From: UBA2779 sp965232615
GTDB taxonomy: Bacteria > Spirochaetota > Spirochaetia > DSM-2461
DNA length: 64,000 nucleotides
Reading direction: 5' to 3'
Assembly (NCBI GenBank): GCA_965232615.1
Contig: OZ246985.1
Span: 1,054,001 to 1,118,000, forward strand
In this document: in pieces, positions 1 through 8,996 of the stretch
Position numbering within the stretch: the first letter of the stretch is position 1
Layout of the letters: each line of letters begins with the position of its first letter
Position numbers and translations under genes: made by a program
The notes under the pieces: model-generated
Told to the model about the DNA's origin: nothing
The model's database searches: none
Seen by the model: the letters and a program-made list of their open reading frames with translations, nothing else

Positions 1-902
1 CTTTCATCAACAGCCTTTCCAGCCTCCAGTGGGTGCGTTCGATAAGGACCTCTTTTTTTATAGTTACTATCTTTTAATTTGTAGTAGCGCTCAATGCTCT
101 CTTTTGTGAGTGGTGTGAATATTTCGTTAAAAGATTCTATTGTTTTGCAATATATCAAAACATATTCATGTAAGGTTACTAAATATTTTTCCTTTGCTCC
201 ACCACCATAACGCTTTTTCCAAATCATCTGATCTACAAAATTTTCCTCCCCAAAAATCTCATCACACATTTTTCGGAGATTAGAAACTTCATTATCATCG
301 ATACTGATAAAAATCACCCCATCATCCTTCAGCAGGTTTCGGGCAAGTTTCAACCGTGGATACATCATATTCAACCAGTCGGTATGATAGCGCCCACTGG
401 TTTCCGGATTGTTTGAGAGATTACGGCCTTCACCATCCACCTGACCGGTGATTTCCTTGTAATTTTTGATGTTATCCTTGAAGTTGTCTTTATACACAAA
501 ATCGTTGCCGGTGTTGTATGGCGGATCGATATAGATCATCTTCACTTTTTTGTGATAGCTCTTCTGCAGGAGCTTGAGCACTTCAAGGTTGTCACCTTCA
601 ATGAAAATGTTCTGGGTAGAATCCCAATCCACCGACTCTTCCTTGCAGGGGCGCAAGGTTCCGGTACTGGGCATCTGGGCGATCATCCGGGCTTTGCTCT
701 TGCCGTTCCATGTGAAGCTGTAGCGTTCATCCTTATCGTTCACATACTCACCCAACAGCTCTTTCAAAACCTCAAAATCAATTTTCGTGTCTTTCGTGGT
801 TCCATAAGACCCATCTTCGGTGAAGGCTTCCGGAAACATCTCCTTCAGTTTGCCAACGTTTTCGGCTACGATGTCCATTGTTTTACCATCCATTTTTTCC
901 AT
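1..902 (-). CDS. Type III DNA methyltransferase Mod, copy 1 (3' part outside window)
   Basis: This is the N-terminal ~300 codons of an N6-adenine methyltransferase of the type III Mod (beta-class) family; the gene runs off the left edge. The DPPYNTGNDF catalytic motif is encoded near 506-535. The first ~220 codons are almost identical to the three Mod genes to the right, then the protein diverges after the FGEEN residues, where the target-recognition region begins. The ATG at 900-902 lies two bases after the stop of copy 2, whose last codons contain the ribosome-binding site (AAGGAG on the minus strand). It is the last gene of the visible array in transcription order. A Res (restriction) subunit, if present, would lie beyond the left edge. 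Full activity cannot be judged from this part. Confidence 0.9.
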   Translation of the reverse strand, partial: MEKMDGKTMDIVAENVGKLKEMFPEAFTEDGSYGTTKDTKIDFEVLKELLGEYVNDKDERYSFTWNGKSKARMIAQMPSTGTLRPCKEESVDWDSTQNIFIEGDNLEVLKLLQKSYHKKVKMIYIDPPYNTGNDFVYKDNFKDNIKNYKEITGQVDGEGRNLSNNPETSGRYHTDWLNMMYPRLKLARNLLKDDGVIFISIDDNEVSNLRKMCDEIFGEENFVDQMIWKKRYGGGAKEKYLVTLHEYVLIYCKTIESFNEIFTPLTKESIERYYKLKDSNYKKRGPYRTHPLEAGKAVDE

Positions 903-904
903 CT

Positions 905-3007
905 TTACAAGCTCCTTACATCGACAATGCCAGCTTGTTTGAGAATCTGAACCGCATTAGTTTTAACCACGTCATCTTTGAACCCGGAGTCCTTGAATAC
1001 CACACGCATGATTTCCGGATTGAGCTTATCCTTCAACTTGGCAATGCCTTGAACCGCCTCAAGGGAAATGTCATCCGACAGGCAGATGATCAGTGCTCCT
1101 CTACCGATAGAATAAACCAATTGAGAATTGACAGTTGATAATTGAGAATTGACAGTTGATAATTGAGAATTGACAGTTGATAATTGAGAATTGACAGTTG
1201 ATAATTGAGAATTGCTTTTTTCCTTCATTATCAATTTTCCATTATCCATTATCCATTCATCTATAGGCAGGGTCAGGTCGAGGCCATACTTGAGCAGGAT
1301 CTCGTAAAGGACATCTTCCTCACGGCGGTCGGTTTTGATGTTGGAAATAAAGTCTTCGAGTGTGCGCTCCGTCAGGTCAAAGTCCACTTCCCACGGTTTG
1401 ATATTAGTGGAGTCGAGTTTGAATACTTTGAAGCCAAGGTCTCCGTCGTAATCGGGGTTTTCTTCTTTGATCTTAGCGGCTGCCCGGCGGATGCGTTCTT
1501 TGCTTATTTCGGCTAAGTTTACAGGCAGATTATTTTGTTGAAGAAATTGAATGGCATCTTTGTTGTCTTTCTTCATTTTCTCTGTGTCATCTAACTTTTC
1601 GGGCAATTGCACTAACAGAAATCTTCTTTTGATTTTATCTGAAATAACTAATTCAAAAAGTGCATGTGCTGTAGTTGAAGATCCAGCAAAAAAGTCCACA
1701 ATCAATTCATTTTCATTTGGACCGACCATTTCAATGATGCTTTTAATCATTTCCAGTGGTTTAGGGTTTTGAAAAACAAGGCTTCCAAATTCATTCTTGA
1801 CCCACCTCGTATCAACAGAATTGTCAAAATACCAAAAATTATCGGGAACAGAGACATCATCCGGGTTTATGTATTCCTTTACACGGGGCGGAGTATCTGG
1901 AGATCCATACCAAATAAGGTTGTTTTTTTGAAGATTCTCCAATTCTTCTTTGGATTTTCCCCAACCTCTGTTTGGGATTAAACATTTCTCTCCAGTTTCA
2001 GGGTTAATTATCGTAAAATCTTTTGGTCCACCTTCCCTTGAAAGATCGGCATCAACAAATACACCAATATTGTCGACCTTATTCCATCTGCTTAAATGAG
2101 CATACTTTGGTCTTTTGTACATTTCTTTTATTTCAGACTCAATCACATCTAATGTTGCCCCTTCAATTTTGAGTTTGTCATACAAACGAGCTATATCTTC
2201 GGCACCCTTCTTCCTAAGACGCCATTCTACTTCTTTGAAACATTCCTTACTTTTGGTATAGCAGTAAAAATATTCAGTAGAAACACTGACAAGTTTAGCC
2301 TGATTTTTACTGGAATTGTTCTTGTGGATAAAATGAGCAATAAAGTTTTCTTCACCAAAAATCTCATCAGAAATTTTACGAAGATTTGAAACTTCAGTAT
2401 CATCAATACTTATAAAAATAACCCCATCATCCTTCAGCAGGTTTCGGGCAAGTTTCAACCGTGGATACATCATATTCAACCAGTCGGTATGATAGCGTCC
2501 GCTGGTTTCAGGGTTGTTTGAGAGGTTACGCCCTTCACCATCCACCTGACCGGTGATCTCCTTATAATTTTTGATGTTGTCCTTGAAGTTGTCTTTATAA
2601 ACAAAATCATTGCCGGTGTTGTAGGGTGGATCGATATAGATCATCTTCACTTTTTTGTGATAGCTCTTCTGCAGGAGCTTGAGCACTTCAAGGTTGTCGC
2701 CTTCAATGAAAATGTTCTGGGTGGAATCCCAATCCACCGACTCTTCCTTGCAGGGGCGCAAGGTTCCGGTACTGGGCATCTGGGCGATCATCCGGGCTTT
2801 GCTCTTGCCGTTCCATGTGAAGCTGTAGCGTTCATCCTTATCGTTCACATACTCACCCAACAGCTCTTTCAAAACCTCAAAATCAATTTTCGTGTCTTTC
2901 GTGGTTCCATAAGACCCATCTTCGGTGAAGGCTTCCGGAAACAGCTCCTTCAGTTTGCCAACGTTTTCGGCTACGATATCCATTGTTTTACCATCCATTT
3001 TTTCCAT
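905..3007 (-). CDS. Type III DNA methyltransferase Mod, copy 2
   Basis: A complete 700-residue Mod-type adenine methyltransferase that would transfer a methyl group from S-adenosylmethionine to adenine in a specific site. The catalytic DPPY is at residues 126-129 and the SAM-binding DFFAGSSTTAHA at about 438-449, the beta-class order. Residues ~221-412 are unlike the other copies and are the likely target-recognition region. Near the C terminus four NSQLSTV heptads precede the conserved end VDVRSL. The start ATG is two bases past the stop of copy 3 and is served by a ribosome-binding site inside that gene. The N terminus carries the YGTTKDTK insertion that copy 4 lacks. Assignment to the family is firm; the recognised sequence is unknown. 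Confidence 0.93.
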   Translation of the reverse strand: MEKMDGKTMDIVAENVGKLKELFPEAFTEDGSYGTTKDTKIDFEVLKELLGEYVNDKDERYSFTWNGKSKARMIAQMPSTGTLRPCKEESVDWDSTQNIFIEGDNLEVLKLLQKSYHKKVKMIYIDPPYNTGNDFVYKDNFKDNIKNYKEITGQVDGEGRNLSNNPETSGRYHTDWLNMMYPRLKLARNLLKDDGVIFISIDDTEVSNLRKISDEIFGEENFIAHFIHKNNSSKNQAKLVSVSTEYFYCYTKSKECFKEVEWRLRKKGAEDIARLYDKLKIEGATLDVIESEIKEMYKRPKYAHLSRWNKVDNIGVFVDADLSREGGPKDFTIINPETGEKCLIPNRGWGKSKEELENLQKNNLIWYGSPDTPPRVKEYINPDDVSVPDNFWYFDNSVDTRWVKNEFGSLVFQNPKPLEMIKSIIEMVGPNENELIVDFFAGSSTTAHALFELVISDKIKRRFLLVQLPEKLDDTEKMKKDNKDAIQFLQQNNLPVNLAEISKERIRRAAAKIKEENPDYDGDLGFKVFKLDSTNIKPWEVDFDLTERTLEDFISNIKTDRREEDVLYEILLKYGLDLTLPIDEWIMDNGKLIMKEKSNSQLSTVNSQLSTVNSQLSTVNSQLSTVNSQLVYSIGRGALIICLSDDISLEAVQGIAKLKDKLNPEIMRVVFKDSGFKDDVVKTNAVQILKQAGIVDVRSL
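1119..1215 (-). repeat. 21-bp minisatellite in mod copy 2 (four units)
   Basis: Four perfect copies of a 21-bp unit (plus strand AATTGAGAATTGACAGTTGAT) followed by a partial unit. On the coding strand each unit adds the heptad NSQLSTV. Because the unit is a multiple of three, changes in copy number lengthen or shorten the protein without shifting the frame. Confidence 0.95.
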
Positions 3008-3009
3008 CT

Positions 3010-5292
3010 TTACAAGCTCCTTACATCGACAATGCCAGCTTGTTTGAGAATCTGAACCGCATTAGTTTTAACCACGTCATCTTTGAACCCGGAGTCCTTG
3101 AATACCACACGCATGATTTCCGGATTGAGCTTATCCTTCAACTTGGCAATGCCTTGAACCACCTCAAGGGAAATGTCATCCGACAGGCAGATGATCAGTG
3201 CTCCTCTACCGATAGAATAAACCAATTGAGAATTGACAGTTGATAATTGAGAATTGACAGTTGATAATTGAGAATTGACAGTTGATAATTGAGAATTGAC
3301 AGTTGATAATTGAGAATTGACAGTTGATAATTGAGAATTGCTTTTTTCCTTCATTATCAATTTTCCATTATCCATTATCCATTCATCTATAGGCAGGGTC
3401 AGGTCGAGGCCATACTTAAGCAGGATCTCGTAAAGGACATCTTCCTCACGGCGGTCGGTTTTGATGTTGGAGATAAAGTCTTCGAGAGTGCGCTCCGTCA
3501 TATCAAAGTCGACTTCCCATGGTTTGATATTAGTGGAGTCGAGTTTGAATACCTTGAAGCCAAGGTCAGGGATATTGGAACCACGAAAAGCACGAAAGTC
3601 ACGAAAGGTTTCTTGGTCGGTTTCGCCGAACAAAGAATTCTCTTTTTCTGTGTTTTCAGTGTGTTCTGTGGTTGCTAATTCTTCTTTGATCTTGGCAGCA
3701 GCCCTGCGGATGCGTTCTTTGCTTATTTCGGCGATGGTTTTGTAGCCTTGCTTTGAGTATTCGGGATCATCATCACAACGTTCAGGAAATTGAATAAGAA
3801 TGAATTTTCTATCACCTGAATCTTCAAGGTTTTGGGAAAAGACTGCGTGTGCGGTTGTTGCTGATCCAGCAAAGAAGTCTAAAAAGATGTCATCCTTTTC
3901 TTGTTGCATACTAATCAGCCTTTTCAGCATTTTCAGCGGCTTCTTTCCATTTGGAAATGCAATACTGCCTTCTTTAGATAAATTTTTTGTTTCGCTTGCA
4001 AAATCCCAATATGTTCCCTGAAGTTCTTTTTTACATAAAACCCCATCTACTTCATCAGAAACATCTCGAAGCCACGCAAGTAAACGGAAGCTACTTCCTT
4101 TATAGAATTGCTCATATACTTGACCTTTATTTTTCCCAGTTTTAGGAATATACTCAATTGAAAAGAAGTCTTCATCGCTTCCAATCTCATTGACCTTCTC
4201 CATCACTCGTGGCCGGATTGAACTCTGTGGCATTGCAGTTTGGAAAATTTGTTGTGAATATTTAAAATACGCATCCTTTTCGAAAAGGTTTTCATCCTTA
4301 CAAACAGTATTGATTGATTTGATGATCGGGTTCTTGCGTGTGAAAATTTTAATTTCATTTCCATCGCCATCAGCAGTAGATGCTAAATATTCCTTATCGC
4401 CCTCGTAAACCAATACACTTGTATACTTCCAGCTTTTACCTTCCTCTCTATATTGTTCAACTATTTGATCAATTGGTATGAAATCATAGACATTCTCAAA
4501 AGATGAGAAATGCTCATAATTTTTGGTGTATACATGCAAGTATTCGATGTTTTTCTTTAATTTCTTGTCCTCGCCACCACCTGATGCTCCAGCGATATTC
4601 TTCATATTGATAGAAACTGTATTTATGAAGTTTTCCTCACCAAATATTTCATCACATACTTTTTTCAAATTGCACGATTCACTATCATCGATACTGATAA
4701 AAATCACCCCATCATCCTTCAGCAGGTTTCGGGCAAGTTTCAACCGTGGATACATCATATTCAACCAGTCGGTATGATAGCGTCCGCTGGTTTCAGGGTT
4801 GTTTGAGAGGTTACGCCCTTCACCATCCACCTGACCGGTGATCTCTTTATAGTTTTTGATATTGTCCTTGAAGTTATCCTTGTACACAAAATCTTTGCCA
4901 GTGTTGTAAGGCGGATCGATATAGATCATCTTCACTTTTTTGTGATAGCTCTTCTGCAGGAGCTTGAGCACTTCAAGGTTGTCGCCTTCAATGAAAATGT
5001 TCTGGGTGGAATCCCAATCCACCGACTCTTCCTTGCAGGGGCGCAAGGTTCCGGTACTGGGCATCTGGGCGATCATCCGGGCTTTGCTCTTGCCGTTCCA
5101 TGTGAAGCTGTAGCGTTCATCCTTATCGTTCACATACTCACCCAACAGCTCTTTCAAAACCTCAAAATCAATTTTCGTGTCTTTCGTGGTTCCATAAGAC
5201 CCATCTTCGGTGAAGGCTTCCGGAAACATCTCCTTCAGTTTGCCAACGTTTTCGGCTACGATGTCCATTGTTTTACCATCCATTTTTTCCAT
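3010..5292 (-). CDS. Type III DNA methyltransferase Mod, copy 3 with in-frame repeat insertion
   Basis: A 760-residue Mod-type adenine methyltransferase, the longest of the array. DPPYNTGKDF and DFFAGSATTAHA are the catalytic and SAM-binding motifs, with a private target-recognition region between them. Two things lengthen it. A 93-base repeat at 3580-3672 adds 31 in-frame residues rich in T, E, F and R between KIKEEL and the conserved DLGFKVFK. The NSQLSTV heptad occurs five times. Outside these differences the ends match copies 1 and 2 almost exactly. It is separated by two bases from both neighbours, so the array is probably one transcription unit read leftward. Whether the 31-residue insertion is tolerated is unknown; it sits outside the catalytic motifs. 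Confidence 0.93.
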   Translation of the reverse strand: MEKMDGKTMDIVAENVGKLKEMFPEAFTEDGSYGTTKDTKIDFEVLKELLGEYVNDKDERYSFTWNGKSKARMIAQMPSTGTLRPCKEESVDWDSTQNIFIEGDNLEVLKLLQKSYHKKVKMIYIDPPYNTGKDFVYKDNFKDNIKNYKEITGQVDGEGRNLSNNPETSGRYHTDWLNMMYPRLKLARNLLKDDGVIFISIDDSESCNLKKVCDEIFGEENFINTVSINMKNIAGASGGGEDKKLKKNIEYLHVYTKNYEHFSSFENVYDFIPIDQIVEQYREEGKSWKYTSVLVYEGDKEYLASTADGDGNEIKIFTRKNPIIKSINTVCKDENLFEKDAYFKYSQQIFQTAMPQSSIRPRVMEKVNEIGSDEDFFSIEYIPKTGKNKGQVYEQFYKGSSFRLLAWLRDVSDEVDGVLCKKELQGTYWDFASETKNLSKEGSIAFPNGKKPLKMLKRLISMQQEKDDIFLDFFAGSATTAHAVFSQNLEDSGDRKFILIQFPERCDDDPEYSKQGYKTIAEISKERIRRAAAKIKEELATTEHTENTEKENSLFGETDQETFRDFRAFRGSNIPDLGFKVFKLDSTNIKPWEVDFDMTERTLEDFISNIKTDRREEDVLYEILLKYGLDLTLPIDEWIMDNGKLIMKEKSNSQLSTVNSQLSTVNSQLSTVNSQLSTVNSQLSTVNSQLVYSIGRGALIICLSDDISLEVVQGIAKLKDKLNPEIMRVVFKDSGFKDDVVKTNAVQILKQAGIVDVRSL
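3224..3341 (-). repeat. 21-bp minisatellite in mod copy 3 (five units)
   Basis: The same 21-bp unit as in the other mod copies, here five times plus a partial unit, at the equivalent position of the protein. Neighbouring codons (MDNGKLIMKEK) are also built from short AT-rich direct repeats. Confidence 0.95.
3580..3672. repeat. 93-bp imperfect inverted repeat inserted inside mod copy 3
   Basis: The segment begins ACCACGAAAAGCACGAAAG and ends with sequence whose reverse complement begins ACCACAGAACACACTGAAAA, so its ends are imperfect inverted repeats. It is absent from the equivalent place in mod copies 2 and 4. It is 31 codons long and keeps the reading frame open. The same ACCACGAAA-type motif occurs at 7325-7355 and, in short form, in the N-terminal codons of mod copies 1-3. 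Confidence 0.8.
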
Positions 5293-5294
5293 CT

Positions 5295-7304
5295 TTACAA
5301 GCTCCTTACATCGACAATGCCAGCTTGTTTGAGAATCTGAACCGCATTAGTTTTAACCACGTCATCTTTGAACCCGGAGTCCTTGAATACCACACGCATG
5401 ATTTCCGGATTGAGCTTATCCTTCAACTTGGCAATGCCTTGAACCACCTCAAGGGAAATGTCATCCGACAGGCAGATGATCAGTGCTCCTCTACCGATAG
5501 AATAAACCAATTGAGAATTGACAGTTGATAATTGAGAATTGACAGTTGATAATTGAGAATTGACAGTTGATAATTGAGAATTGCTTTTTTCCTTCATTAT
5601 CAATTTTCCATTATCCATTATCCATTCATCTATAGGCAGGGTCAGGTCGAGGCCATACTTGAGCAGGATCTCGTAAAGGACATCTTCCTCACGGCGGTCG
5701 GTTTTGATATTGGAAATAAAGTCTTCGAGGGTGCGCTCCGTCATTTCAAAGTCAACTTCCCACGGTTTGATATTGGTGGAGTCGAGTTTGAATACCTTGA
5801 AGCCAAGGTCACCATTATATTCAGGATTTTCTTCTTTGATTTTGGCAGCAGACCGGCGGATGCGTTCTTTGCTGATTTCAGCGATGGTTTTGAAGCCAGC
5901 TTTATAGGCCTCTGATTTTACTTCTGTGGCTTCAGGAAGTTGAACCATAATGAATTTTCGGTTGCCGTTGTCTTCGGCATTCAGTTTCATCACGGCATGG
6001 GCTGATGTAGCCGAACCAGCAAAAAAATCCAAGATAAGGTCATTCGAACAGGTTCCAATGAGTAATAGGTCTTTTATAAAAGGTACCGGTTTAGGGCCAT
6101 CGAACAACTTCTTTTCAAGTAAGTTTTTAAGAGCAGTTGTTGCTGTACTTGTACTATATTCAGGCTTGTAAAATAAGCTTTTAGGTTTCTTTGTTGGCAA
6201 ATCACCAAGTGATGGTCTTTGTTTTTTGTAAATATTTTTTCCGCTTCTTCCATTTACAACAATCAAGTTATACGGTTTGTTAGATATTTTTTGTTTTCCC
6301 CATGACCAAGAGAGTTCTTCCCCAGACTCATTTATTGGATAAAGAACTATATCCTCTGAATCCTTTGGCAGATCATTTTCAGTGACATAAACATGATCTG
6401 TGTTATCAATAAAAACTGGAAACCATCCTTTGGGTCGGCTAGCCCGTGATGCATCTTGTCCAGTCCTGCGTAAAGTGTCTGCTTTTTTGTAAAGACCGTA
6501 ATCATCTTCGCTCCAATCGTCTAGTTCTTCATCATCAAGTGGAAAGTGATTCATTAAACAAGTGTCTTTGTTTTTTGTTGCTACAACGATATATTCATGC
6601 GTTTCAGCAAAACCAAAAGCATCCTGATTTCCTTTTAAGTTCATAACAACAGGAAGGCTTCCTAAACAGTTTTCTTCTCCAAATATTTCAGATATTATTT
6701 TTTCAAGATTCCCGACTTCATTCTCATCAATGCTGATAAAAATAACCCCATCATCCTTCAGCAGATTCCTCGCAAGCTTCAAACGTGGATACATCATATT
6801 CAACCAGTCGGTATGGTATCGTCCGCTGGTTTCGGGATTGTTTGAGAGGTTGCGTCCTTCACCATCCACCTGACCGGTGATCTCTTTATAGTTTTTGATA
6901 TTGTCCTTGAAGTTATCCTTGTACACAAAATCTTTGCCAGTGTTGTAAGGCGGATCGATATAGATCATCTTCACTTTTTTGTGATAGCTCTTCTGCAGGA
7001 GCTTGAGCACCTCAAGGTTGTCGCCCTCAATGAAAATGTTCTGGGTGGAATCCCAATCCACCGATTCTTCCTTGCAGGGGCGCAGCGTGCCGGTGCTTGG
7101 TGTTTGGGCGATCATCCGGGCTTTGCTCTTGCCGTTCCATGTAAAGCTATAGCGTTCATCGCGGTCGTCCACAAATGTGCCGAGCACTTCCTTAAAGGCT
7201 TCGAAGTCAACCTTGCCTTCGGTGAATGCTTCCGGGAACAGCTCCTTCAGCTTGCCAACGTTTTCGGCTACGATGTCCATTGTTTTACCATCCATTTTTT
7301 CCAT
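5295..7304 (-). CDS. Type III DNA methyltransferase Mod, copy 4 (promoter-proximal)
   Basis: A 669-residue Mod-type adenine methyltransferase and the first gene of the array in transcription order. DPPYNTGKDF and DFFAGSATSAHA are present in beta-class order, with a target-recognition region unlike the other three. Its N terminus reads TEGKVDFE where the others carry a nine-residue longer segment (EDGSYGTTKDTKIDFE), so it appears to keep the form without that insertion. It has three NSQLSTV heptads. The ATG at 7302-7304 follows an AGGAG ribosome-binding site. Fifty-five bases further upstream an IS256-family element begins, so any original promoter region has been largely replaced and transcription may now depend on the IS end or the short leader. 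Confidence 0.93.
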   Translation of the reverse strand: MEKMDGKTMDIVAENVGKLKELFPEAFTEGKVDFEAFKEVLGTFVDDRDERYSFTWNGKSKARMIAQTPSTGTLRPCKEESVDWDSTQNIFIEGDNLEVLKLLQKSYHKKVKMIYIDPPYNTGKDFVYKDNFKDNIKNYKEITGQVDGEGRNLSNNPETSGRYHTDWLNMMYPRLKLARNLLKDDGVIFISIDENEVGNLEKIISEIFGEENCLGSLPVVMNLKGNQDAFGFAETHEYIVVATKNKDTCLMNHFPLDDEELDDWSEDDYGLYKKADTLRRTGQDASRASRPKGWFPVFIDNTDHVYVTENDLPKDSEDIVLYPINESGEELSWSWGKQKISNKPYNLIVVNGRSGKNIYKKQRPSLGDLPTKKPKSLFYKPEYSTSTATTALKNLLEKKLFDGPKPVPFIKDLLLIGTCSNDLILDFFAGSATSAHAVMKLNAEDNGNRKFIMVQLPEATEVKSEAYKAGFKTIAEISKERIRRSAAKIKEENPEYNGDLGFKVFKLDSTNIKPWEVDFEMTERTLEDFISNIKTDRREEDVLYEILLKYGLDLTLPIDEWIMDNGKLIMKEKSNSQLSTVNSQLSTVNSQLSTVNSQLVYSIGRGALIICLSDDISLEVVQGIAKLKDKLNPEIMRVVFKDSGFKDDVVKTNAVQILKQAGIVDVRSL
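5509..5584 (-). repeat. 21-bp minisatellite in mod copy 4 (three units)
   Basis: Three copies of the 21-bp unit plus a partial unit, at the equivalent position. The count differs in each complete mod gene (4, 5, 3), the expected result of slippage or unequal exchange. Confidence 0.95.
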
Positions 7305-7324
7305 CTTAAATCTCCTGTATTTTT

Positions 7325-7355
7325 AACCACGAAAAGCACGAAAAACACGAAAAGT
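7325..7355. repeat. Solo ACCACGAAA-type repeat upstream of the mod array
   Basis: The leader of the array contains AACCACGAAAAGCACGAAAA and a further CACGAAAAG unit, the same motif that forms one end of the insertion at 3580-3672. It lies between the mod start codon and the IS256 left end. Confidence 0.7.
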
Positions 7356-7359
7356 TAAA

Positions 7360-8759
7360 GAGTTATTGTCAATAGTTGTGGATGAGAAAATTTCAAATCC
7401 TTCATTTTTTTCACGCGGCCTCTTCCTTGAAGACTCCATCTTTACAAAACACACCCTCAATAACCCTGGGGATCAGCTTGTATCCACGTAGCTTTCGCCA
7501 GTTCTTTTCAGCCTCCAGGCAGAACTTCCAAACCATACTTAATGTTGCCGCCCTTGAACCACAGCCCCTGGTTCTCTTCGTTCTAAGGCGGACAGTAGCA
7601 AAGGTTGACTCAATCGGGTTGGTCGTCCTGATGTGAGTCCAGTGCATCGCCGGAAATTTGTAGAACGTGAACAGCTTCTCCCTGTCCTTTTCCAGACACT
7701 GGGCGGCCCTGGGGTATTTAGCCTGAAAGGAATCAATGAATAAGTCATAGGCTTTAAGAGCATTCTGCTCGGTATCTGCCATATACATTTCATGAATCAT
7801 TGACTTGGCCTTGCCCTGGAGATTCCTGGGCATTTTGTTTAACACATTCGCTGTTTTGTGCGCCCAGCAACGCTGTTTTTTGTTTCGGGAAAGATTTCAT
7901 CCAGGGCATTCCAGAAACCCAGCGCACCATCCCCAATGGCCAGCCTGGGGGCGGCGGCGAGACCCCGGGCTTTCCGTTGGAGCAGTATCTCCCTCCAGCT
8001 TTGTGAGCTTTCCCTGTATCCGTCACTGACGGCTAGAAGTTCCTTCTTCCCATCCTTGTCAGCTCCCATGATTACAAGAATGCAGCTCCTTTGATCATCA
8101 AGCCTTACATTGAAGTAGATGCCGTCCACCCAGATGTAGGCGTATTCCTTAGCTTTCAAATCACGTTTCTCCCACTGAAGAAACTCATCTTCCCAGAACC
8201 TTTTCAAGCGGACTATGTTCGTCGCCGACAGTCCGGCAATACCTTCACCCAGAATCGAGGCAAGAGCTGTCTGGAAAGCAGATGTGGACACACCACTGAG
8301 GTACAGCGCCGGAACAAGGTTGTCGATACTGGGAGTTCTGCGCATATAGGTTGGCAGTATGGCACTGGTGAAGCGATCCTCTCGCTTGCTCTTTAATCTC
8401 CTGTCATCCACTCCTGGAACCTTGATTTGCATTTGACCAACCCCTGTCACAATTTTTCGTTGGGCGTGGTAACCATTGCGTACAACCTTGCGCTGATTAT
8501 TCTGATCACGCTCATGTTTATGGGCATTGATGTAGTCTTCCACTTCTAACTCCAGGGCATGAATAAGCATCTTTCTGGCTCCCTCTCGCAAAACCTGATC
8601 CAAAACCGATTCTGTTTCGCTTTTCAGCACTTCCGAATCATTTCCGTTTGTTGTAAACTCTTCCATAGAGCATCTCCTTTCTGTTTGGCTTTTTCACCAA
8701 TTATTTTACAGAAGGATTTGCTCTTTTTTTACCCCATCCACAACTTTTGACTATATCTC
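7360..8759 (-). mobile_element. IS256-family insertion sequence, copy 1 (inactive)
   Basis: A ~1.4-kb element almost identical to the one at 11611-13011. Its ends are imperfect inverted repeats: the left end reads GAGTTATTGTCAATAGTTG, and the complement of the right end reads GAGATATAGTCAAAAGTTG, both followed by TGGATG. The flanking eight bases do not match each other, so no target duplication is visible. It cuts into a TIR-domain gene on its right side and lies 55 bases from the start of the mod array on its left. Its transposase gene is frameshifted. Confidence 0.88.
7411..8666 (-). pseudogene. IS256-family transposase, frameshifted
   Basis: The N-terminal 275 codons (7839-8666) and the C-terminal 144 codons (7411-7845) lie in different frames. 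Comparison with the intact copy at 11662-12918 shows the cause: a run of seven T bases (plus strand) has lost one base near 7875-7880. The catalytic aspartates lie in the N-terminal piece (WVDGIYF and IGDGALGF) and the glutamate (NPIEST) in the C-terminal piece, so neither fragment should be active alone. The loss may be recent because the rest of the sequence is nearly unchanged. Confidence 0.9.
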
Positions 8760-8972
8760 CACGACAACATGCGTGAGCTTGACTTTGGCCTTTATTGCCT
8801 CGTAGAGTTCACTCGCGCTGTCTGCATCATGGATAGGGTCATCCTTAGGAACGGAATAGTTCCTGTACTCGAAGTTCGGTGCGGCGTCCAGCATTTCTAC
8901 CAGCTTGTCATAGGCGTCACCATACGCCCATGAATGACTGATGAAGAGATTGCGTGTCTTTAGTGTCGGCAT
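8760..8972 (-). pseudogene. TIR-like (ThsB/DUF1863-type) domain gene, truncated by IS256
   Basis: About 71 codons beginning MPTLKTRNLFISHSWAYGD, typical of the N terminus of small TIR-like proteins of the DUF1863 family. Relatives act as NAD-processing or signal-generating sensors in anti-phage systems such as Thoeris (family knowledge). The reading frame runs into the IS256 right end after VVVE and stops two codons later, so more than half the domain is missing. The gene had a good ribosome-binding site (GAAGGAGAC, minus strand). Immediately upstream is an integron attC-like end, suggesting it arrived as a gene cassette. Confidence 0.75.
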
Positions 8973-8996
8973 TGTCTTGTCTCCTTCGTTTGTGGT

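Noticed and set aside
878..1138. Recurrent plus-strand ORFs of 86 and 132 codons in each mod copy
   Set aside because: They are antisense shadows of the mod genes; their conservation is explained by the near identity of the mod copies.
1..7304. Reading the four mod genes as a complete restriction-modification system
   Set aside because: No Res helicase-nuclease gene is in the window; it might lie left of position 1, so only methyltransferase function can be claimed.
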